A stretch of 64,000 nucleotides of DNA from Nitrospirota bacterium (GTDB lineage: Bacteria; Nitrospirota; Thermodesulfovibrionia; SZUA-242): NCBI GenBank assembly GCA_016212095.1, contig JACRHH010000036.1:1-64000 (forward strand). The letters run 5' to 3'. The stretch's first letter is position 1. Each line of letters starts with the position of its first letter. A program made the translations under genes and the position numbers. The notes beneath the pieces were generated by a model. The model made no database searches, was not told where the DNA came from, and saw nothing but the letters and a program-made list of their open reading frames with translations. Below, in pieces: positions 58,627-64,000 of the stretch.

Positions 58627-59863
58627 GGAACTTCTTGTCACCGGCATCGCCAACGGCGGATACGGCATCGCCCGAACCGCCGTTGGCGGTGTCTTTGTCG
58701 ATGGCGCGATTCCTGGCGAACTGGTTCAGGCGCGCATCGTCCGCTCTGTCCGTCAGAGCCGATTCGCCGACGTTGAATCGGTAATTTCCCCCTCGCCCCG
58801 GAGGGTCGATCCGCAGTGTCCGCTGTTTGGCGAATGCGGCGGCTGCCGGTGGCAATTCATCGATTATCCGGCACAGGTAGCATTCAAGGTGGAAATCCTT
58901 CGCGACTGCCTGCGGCGTATAGGCGGAATAGACTTCCATCCTTCTTCTACACCGCTTGCCGGGGGATCGGTTAATTCCCCGCCGCTTGTCGGGGAGGCGT
59001 TCGGCTATCGATACAGAGCAAGGCTCAGCGTTTCGAAGCGCGGCGAAATTGGCTTTCTTCGCCGCAATTCGCACGATGTTGTCGCGTTCGAAAATTGCAT
59101 TATTCTGCGGGATGAACTAAATGAGGCAATCAGGCGCATCCGGTCGGCAGCCAAATTCAAGGCCGGCGGCGAGATAATTGTCGTGTGCGGGGATCACGGA
59201 ATCGCGGCGGCTGTCAACGGCGACTTCATCGCCGGTTCAATCACCGACAAGATGCGTTTCATCAGGGAAACAGGGCTTTCCGGTCTTGACGTCAATGGAA
59301 AAAGATTCGGAAATCCGGCAATCGCCTTCGATCTTTCAGGCCTGCAATACACAGTTTCGGCCCGGAGTTTCTTTCAGGCCAACTGGCGGCTGAACCTGAA
59401 AATGGTTCAGGCGGTTTGCGAGCTTGCGCCGAAGGGCGCAAGAATTGCCGACATCTACGCCGGGGCCGGTAATTTCGCCATCGCCCTGGCCGCGCGCGGC
59501 CACGATGTTACAGCCGTGGAGGGCGACAAATCTTCATCCGCCGACGGCGAGCGAAACGCAAGGCAGATCAAATCCGGCAACATTCGTTTCATCCGTAAAA
59601 GCGCGGAAGCGGCAATTGCAAAGCTTCAACCGGCGGATGCCATGATCGTCGATCCGCCGCGCGCGGGAATGGAGCCGGCGGCTGTCGAGGCCATCATGCG
59701 CATGAAACCGCAGCGCCTGATATACGTTTCATGCGATCCGGCCACGCTTGCGCGCGACATGAAAAAGCTGGCGCGGCTATATGATGTAGAATCATTGCGC
59801 CTCATAGACATGTTTCCGCAGACAGGCCACATCGAGGCGCTTGCGGAGATGAGGCTTCGCTGA
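58613..59863 (+). CDS. RlmCD/TrmA-type RNA uracil-C5 methyltransferase
   Basis: This 416-residue enzyme has an N-terminal TRAM domain, a [4Fe-4S] Cys set with CPLFGECGGCRWQFIDY and FENCIIL, SAM motif ADIYAGAGNFAIALA, DPPRAGM and catalytic Cys in YVSCDPATLARDM. It methylates uracils in 23S rRNA (RlmC/RlmD) or tRNA; the target cannot be told. The start is a TTG overlapping the receiver end; the exact start is uncertain. It ends 11 bases before the Crp/Fnr gene. Confidence 0.92.
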   Translation: MAALEELLVTGIANGGYGIARTAVGGVFVDGAIPGELVQARIVRSVRQSRFADVESVISPSPRRVDPQCPLFGECGGCRWQFIDYPAQVAFKVEILRDCLRRIGGIDFHPSSTPLAGGSVNSPPLVGEAFGYRYRARLSVSKRGEIGFLRRNSHDVVAFENCIILRDELNEAIRRIRSAAKFKAGGEIIVVCGDHGIAAAVNGDFIAGSITDKMRFIRETGLSGLDVNGKRFGNPAIAFDLSGLQYTVSARSFFQANWRLNLKMVQAVCELAPKGARIADIYAGAGNFAIALAARGHDVTAVEGDKSSSADGERNARQIKSGNIRFIRKSAEAAIAKLQPADAMIVDPPRAGMEPAAVEAIMRMKPQRLIYVSCDPATLARDMKKLARLYDVESLRLIDMFPQTGHIEALAEMRLR

Positions 59864-59874
59864 AGGAGGATTCA

Positions 59875-60567
59875 ATGGAAAACACAGTCGTTACAACCCT
59901 CTCGAACAGCAGACTGTTTGGGCATCTGGGCAAGGACGACCTTGCTGATATTGCGCCTGCCTTCAAGCTGGAACGCTTCGGCGGCGACGAGTATATCTTT
60001 GCCGAGAGCGACCGCGCCGAAAGGCTATACCTTGTTTGCGAGGGCCGCGTGAAGATCGTGAAACACACGCCGGAGGGCAAGGACGTCATCCTTGAGGTTA
60101 TCGATCCGCCGGAGATATTCGGCGGCGTAGCGGTGCTCGACGGGCGGCCGTATCCGGCGTCGGCGCTCACGATGGAAGAAAGCGCGGTGATCTCGATCAA
60201 CCGGAAGGGCTTTTTTGAACTGATAGACCGCTACCATGTGCTGGCGCTGGAGGCCACGATATATTTCGGCGAGCGCCTGAGAAACGCCTACGACATGCTG
60301 AAGGCGGTGGCCGTGGAGCGCGTGGAGCGGCGCATCGCATCGCTTCTGTTCCGGTTCGGCGAGCGCCTTGGCACAAGAAGCGCCAAGGGCGAGATCGTGA
60401 TGGAGATGGGCCTGACCATGCAGGAGATAGCCGAAATGGTCGGAACAACCGTCGAGACCACGATACGCACGATGAACAAGTTCAAGAAAGAGGGGCTGAT
60501 ACAGTATGGGCAGGGCCGGACGGTGCTCTACCCCGGCCTTCGCGAAAAGCTTCCGGTTGCGGAGTAA
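59875..60567 (+). CDS. Crp/Fnr family transcriptional regulator
   Basis: The 230-residue protein has an N-terminal cyclic-nucleotide-type domain (ERLYLVCEGRVKIVKHTPEG, PEIFGGVAVLDGRPYPASAL), a dimer helix and a winged helix-turn-helix (LTMQEIAEMVGTTVETTIRT). The PYPASA stretch matches CRP-type cNMP pockets, but there is no Fe-S Cys set of Fnr. AAGGAGG precedes the ATG. It may regulate the liv genes that follow by 82 bases or the genes upstream. Confidence 0.93.
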   Translation: MENTVVTTLSNSRLFGHLGKDDLADIAPAFKLERFGGDEYIFAESDRAERLYLVCEGRVKIVKHTPEGKDVILEVIDPPEIFGGVAVLDGRPYPASALTMEESAVISINRKGFFELIDRYHVLALEATIYFGERLRNAYDMLKAVAVERVERRIASLLFRFGERLGTRSAKGEIVMEMGLTMQEIAEMVGTTVETTIRTMNKFKKEGLIQYGQGRTVLYPGLREKLPVAE

Positions 60568-60649
60568 GCATCCTTCACCATTGGCAGGTTGACATGCAAC
60601 GCCCTGAAAGTGGATAGTTATTCCGGAATTCACGGTTTCGGCGCAAAAA

Positions 60650-61579
60650 TTGGAAATACTCGTTCAGCAGATAATTAACGGCCTCGTGCTCGGCAGCATC
60701 TACGCGCTCGTGGCTCTGGGCTATACGATGGTTTACGGCATCCTCGGCCTGATAAATTTCGCGCACGGCGAAATAGTGATGATCGGGGCGATGATCGCAT
60801 CCACCGTGATACGCAAAATCGTCGAGGCCGGAATAAAGCTGCCCGGCCTTGTTATTGCCGCTCTTGGCCTGCTTGTTGCCGCTCCGGCCTGCATGGCGCT
60901 CGGCATCGGCATCGAGCGCGTCGCCTACCGGCCATTAAGGCGCGCTCCCCGGCTTGCCCCGCTTATAACCGCCATCGGCGTCTCGATTGTGCTTCAAAAC
61001 GCGGCGATGCTTGCGTGGGGGCGGCAGTACATTTCGTTTCCGCCGATTCTGCCTGACGGAACGCATACGATTGCCGGCGCGAGAATCACCGATATCCAGA
61101 TCATAATAATCCTGCTGGCCGTAACGATCATGGCAGCGCTTCACCAGCTTGTTCACAAAACCCGGTTGGGGCGCGCGATGAGGGCCACGGCGCAGTCGCC
61201 GGACATTGCCGGGCTGATGGGCGTTGACGCAAACAGTATTGTTGCCGTCACGTTCGTTATCGGATCTACGCTTGCCGCGGTTGCCGGGCTTATGGTTAGC
61301 GGATATTACGGCCTTTCGCACTACAACATGGGCTTCATGCTTGGCCTGAAGGCGTTTACAGCTGCGGTGCTTGGCGGCATCGGCAATCTTGGCGGCGCAA
61401 TGATCGGCGGCATCCTGCTTGGCCTGATTGAAAGCATCGGAGCCGGTTACATCGGCCCGCTCACAGGCGGTTTTCTGGGCAGCCATTATCAGGATGTGTT
61501 CGCCTTCTTCGTGCTTATTCTGGTTCTCACGGTCAGGCCGTCGGGGCTTATGGGAGAGCATGTTGCCGAGCGGGCCTAA
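60650..61579 (+). CDS. livH: Branched-chain amino acid ABC importer permease LivH
   Basis: The 309-residue LivH-type permease has QQIINGLVLGSIYALVALGYT and GLINFAHGEIVMIGA at the N-terminus and C-terminal ILGGIGNLGGAMIGGILLGL-like motifs. Eight or so helices. Start is TTG 60650. It overlaps livM by 20 bases. Confidence 0.95.
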   Translation: MEILVQQIINGLVLGSIYALVALGYTMVYGILGLINFAHGEIVMIGAMIASTVIRKIVEAGIKLPGLVIAALGLLVAAPACMALGIGIERVAYRPLRRAPRLAPLITAIGVSIVLQNAAMLAWGRQYISFPPILPDGTHTIAGARITDIQIIIILLAVTIMAALHQLVHKTRLGRAMRATAQSPDIAGLMGVDANSIVAVTFVIGSTLAAVAGLMVSGYYGLSHYNMGFMLGLKAFTAAVLGGIGNLGGAMIGGILLGLIESIGAGYIGPLTGGFLGSHYQDVFAFFVLILVLTVRPSGLMGEHVAERA

Positions 61580-62681
61580 GGATTTTATCAGCCGCCTTGT
61601 TAGCAACCGGTGGCTTGCCTTCGGTCTTCTTTCTGTTTTTCTTGCCGCGCTTCCATTTGCAGTTGAGGCGATTGCCGGACTCACATGGGTTCGCATCATT
61701 GGCTTCGCAATCCTGTACGCGATGCTGGCGCTGGGGCTGAACATAGTTGTCGGCTTCGCCGGTTTGCTCGATCTTGGGTATATCGCCTTCTACGCCGTTG
61801 GCGCGTACACCTACGCCCTGCTTTCCTCGCCGCATTTTGGCATTCATCTGCCGTTCTGGCTTGTGATGCCGGCAAGCGCCGCGCTCGCCTGCCTCTTCGG
61901 CGTTCTGCTTGGCGCGCCCACGCTTCGGCTGCGCGGCGATTATCTGGCCATCGTAACACTAGGTTTCGGCGAGATAATACGCATATTCCTGAACAACCTG
62001 AACGCGCCGGTGAACATAACAAACGGGCCGCAAGGCATAAACATGATCGATCCGATAAGCGTTGCCGGCTTCGACATGAGCCGCCCGTCTTTTGGCGGCG
62101 CGGTTCCGGGCGTTTATAACTACTATTACCTGTTTCTCGCGTTCGCGATGCTCATAATATTTGTCTCGCTCAGGCTTCAAGACTCGCGCATAGGCCGCGC
62201 CTGGGTGGCGATTCGAGAAGACGAGGTTGCCGCCGAGGCGATGGGCATTAATATCCGAAACATAAAATTGCTCGCCTTTGCTATGGGCGCGTCGTTTGGC
62301 GGGGTGAGCGGCTCGCTTTTCGCCGGTTTTCAGGGTTTTGTAAGCCCCGAAAGCTTCGGCCTGATGGAGTCGGTGATGATTCTCTGCATGATCGTGCTTG
62401 GCGGCATGGGCAATATCGCGGGCGTGATCACCGGCGCTGTGGTGCTTTCAATTCTGCCGGAAGCGCTTCGCTATCTGGGGCCGCTTGAGGAATTCCTGTT
62501 TGGCCGGGTGCTTGTCGACCCAGCCGATCTGCGGATGCTCCTCTTCGGTTTCGCCCTTGTTGCCATGATGCTGTTTCGGCCAGCCGGAATCGTGCCGTCG
62601 GCCAGAAGGCAGGATGAGCTTAGGCCGGAGCCCGCGATTGCGAGTCAGGAGCAGGCAAGCCTTTTCGACACGAGTGATTAG
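61560..62681 (+). CDS. livM: Branched-chain amino acid ABC importer permease LivM
   Basis: The LivM-type permease of about 373 residues has [40 protein letters not shown] and [23 protein letters not shown] 61560 (MLPSGPKDF) is chosen over an upstream frame that is antisense-like. Pairs with LivH. Confidence 0.95.
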   Translation: MLPSGPKDFISRLVSNRWLAFGLLSVFLAALPFAVEAIAGLTWVRIIGFAILYAMLALGLNIVVGFAGLLDLGYIAFYAVGAYTYALLSSPHFGIHLPFWLVMPASAALACLFGVLLGAPTLRLRGDYLAIVTLGFGEIIRIFLNNLNAPVNITNGPQGINMIDPISVAGFDMSRPSFGGAVPGVYNYYYLFLAFAMLIIFVSLRLQDSRIGRAWVAIREDEVAAEAMGINIRNIKLLAFAMGASFGGVSGSLFAGFQGFVSPESFGLMESVMILCMIVLGGMGNIAGVITGAVVLSILPEALRYLGPLEEFLFGRVLVDPADLRMLLFGFALVAMMLFRPAGIVPSARRQDELRPEPAIASQEQASLFDTSD

Positions 62682-62723
62682 CGTGGCGATGAAGCACGGT
62701 GACAGAAGGCATGGAGTTAATTC

Positions 62724-62809
62724 ACATGGATGAACAGGATAAACAGGATGAAAGAAACGATCCGGTTCATATTCCAGGCATATATAATGTGCATCCTGTT
62801 CATCCATGT
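62724..62809. repeat. Inverted repeat of 17 bp in the livM-livG gap
   Basis: ACATGGATGAACAGGAT (62724-62740) is matched by its reverse complement at 62793-62809, with 52 bases between. A second AACAGGAT lies beside the left arm. Such 'gaacaggat' repeats are scattered in many genomes. The gap between livM and livG (172 bases) is otherwise empty. Confidence 0.75.
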
Positions 62810-62853
62810 TAAACCTCTTTCTCGCATGAATAAATAGGCGGAAGGCGGCTACG

Positions 62854-63615
62854 GTGCTTTTATCGATCGAAAACATCTCGAAGAACTTCGGCGGCCTGAA
62901 GGCTGTCAGCGAGGTTTCGCTTGCCGTCTCAAAAGGAGAAATCTTCGGCCTGATCGGCCCGAACGGCGCGGGCAAGACAACGCTTTTCAATCTTGTCACC
63001 GGTCTGTATCATCCGTCCGGCGGCGAAATTAAATTGAACAATCAACGGGTTGACGGCCTCAAGCCGCACGATGTGGCCCGGCTCGGCATCGCCCGAACAT
63101 TCCAGAATATCCGGCTGTTTGCAAACATGACAGCGCTCGAAAACGTTATGGTGGGGCGGCATGTGAGAACCCGCGCCGGTCTGGTTGGAGCAATCGTTAG
63201 AACCGGCGGCGCGCGCGCCGAGGAGGAGGCGATACGGCGGCGGGCGTTGGAGCTGCTGCACTACGTCGCCATTGCGCCCCACGCCGACAGGCTTGCGCGG
63301 CATCTGTCATACGGCGACCAGCGGCGGCTAGAAATCGCGCGCGCCCTTGCAACCGAACCGGCTTTGCTTGCGATGGACGAGCCGGCTGCGGGCATGAACG
63401 AAACCGAAACGCTTTTGCTTAAAAAATTGATCGAACGCATCCGGGATGACGGAGTGACAGTGCTGTTGATCGAGCACGACGTGCCGCTTGTGATGGGGCT
63501 TTGCGACAGGGTGGCGGTGCTCGATTACGGCAGAAAGATAGCCGAGGGCGCGCCAGCCGATGTGCAGCGAAATCCGGCGGTTATCGAGGCGTATCTGGGC
63601 GGCGTGCCGGAATAA
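62854..63615 (+). CDS. livG: Branched-chain amino acid ABC importer ATPase LivG
   Basis: The 253-residue ATPase has Walker [37 protein letters not shown] typical of LivG, signature [15 protein letters not shown] and Walker [16 protein letters not shown]. The start is GTG 62854. The usual partner livF does not follow: a gene on the other strand begins at 63632. Confidence 0.95.
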   Translation: MLLSIENISKNFGGLKAVSEVSLAVSKGEIFGLIGPNGAGKTTLFNLVTGLYHPSGGEIKLNNQRVDGLKPHDVARLGIARTFQNIRLFANMTALENVMVGRHVRTRAGLVGAIVRTGGARAEEEAIRRRALELLHYVAIAPHADRLARHLSYGDQRRLEIARALATEPALLAMDEPAAGMNETETLLLKKLIERIRDDGVTVLLIEHDVPLVMGLCDRVAVLDYGRKIAEGAPADVQRNPAVIEAYLGGVPE

Positions 63616-63631
63616 ACCGGCAATCGCTTTA

Positions 63632-64000
63632 CTATCCCCAGCCCGGAAGCTCCGCGGTTCCTTCGGCAATATCGCTCCTGACAAGATCGAGCACGTCGGG
63701 GCTGTTCAGCGGCACGTCCACAAGCTCGTGCCGAAGCTGCGCCGTGTCGAGCCGGTAGAATTCGCCGTCCGACGCGCATTCAAGCGATATGTCGATGTCC
63801 GGCGCGCCCGCGATGAGTGCCACCATCGCTCCTGCCAGGTCGCCGACCGGCTTTCTGTCGATGTGGCTTGCGCGGCAGAATGCCGAAACCTGCGTGCCGA
63901 TGCCCGGCTCCGAATCTATCGACATCGCGCCAGCCGCCTCCTCGACAGCCTGCCGCAGAAACGACAGCCCAAGCCCCACCTTCCGCGTTGTGCGCGTTGT
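63632..64000 (-). CDS. HATPase-type protein with hydrogenase/Nuo-cluster affinity (partial)
   Basis: The minus-strand frame is open at the window edge and reads TTRTTRKVGLGLSFLRQA, then GTQVSAFCRASHIDRKPVGD and ends DIAEGTAELPGWG. The G2 box of GHKL ATPases is visible. This matches small ATP-binding proteins found next to NADH-dependent hydrogenase or nuoE/F genes in anaerobes. The N-terminal part and the rest of the cluster are outside. Only the C-terminal 122 residues are present. Confidence 0.75.
   Translation of the reverse strand, partial: TTRTTRKVGLGLSFLRQAVEEAAGAMSIDSEPGIGTQVSAFCRASHIDRKPVGDLAGAMVALIAGAPDIDISLECASDGEFYRLDTAQLRHELVDVPLNSPDVLDLVRSDIAEGTAELPGWG

Overview
The window is 64 kb of gene-dense, moderately GC-rich bacterial chromosome, with many overlapping genes and several GTG and TTG starts. 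Gram-negative features include lipoproteins, a TonB-type protein, a DevBCA-type exporter and a periplasmic S11 carboxypeptidase. Two gene orders, ispE / tRNA-Gln / prs / rplY / pth and yggS / proC / yggT / divIVA / hisS, recall Deltaproteobacteria (Desulfobacterota, Geobacter-like) or a neighbouring phylum. That placement is an inference; there is no rRNA here. I see no complete insertion sequence, prophage or CRISPR array.

Layout. 1-5.7 kb: a HEPN/MNT toxin-antitoxin pair (cut by the left edge), a TetR-controlled DevCAB-like export operon with a perfect palindromic operator, an orphan conserved protein, and a Phd/VapC pair. 5.8-13.3 kb: TPR lipoprotein, ispE, tRNA-Gln, prs, rplY, pth, then a zinc/manganese-type ABC importer coupled to pth. 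13.3-20.9 kb, minus strand: a MobB-MobA fusion, a hybrid histidine kinase, an NtrC-type regulator with its kinase, and a PF04392 binding protein. 21-25 kb, minus strand: methyltransferase, HD hydrolase, TrmH-type methyltransferase, an unknown protein, and an HD-RibF fusion. 25.1-31.9 kb: nitronate monooxygenase, an HPP/CBS pair, a CheY / CheC / diguanylate cyclase operon, and an M42 peptidase with bioA.

32-38.6 kb is an envelope region: LysM protein, DD-carboxypeptidase, two Dpp-type permeases without partners, an unknown Cys-rich protein, a CBM48 protein and a TonB-type protein. 38.6-44.7 kb: a DUF167 protein, a two-component system, and the yggS-proC-yggT-divIVA-hisS run. 44.8-51.9 kb is an accessory zone with four toxin-antitoxin-like pairs (CopG/PIN, RHH/RelE, zeta-like kinase plus partner, TumE/TumA-like), an AT-rich effector-like gene with a nucleoside-deoxyribosyltransferase-type domain, and htpG. 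52-60.6 kb: galT, glgA, a 1281-residue kinase, a lone receiver, an RNA methyltransferase and a Crp/Fnr regulator, in one direction. 60.6-63.6 kb: livHMG without livF. The right edge cuts a small HATPase protein.

The most unusual content is: (i) the HD-RibF fusion in an operon with a second HD hydrolase and two methyltransferases; (ii) the AT-rich effector-like gene among toxin-antitoxin modules; (iii) the CheY-CheC-GGDEF operon; (iv) short palindromic or tandem repeats that run in frame through several proteins (TonB-like, LysM, CBM48, ProC tail, TrmH tail).
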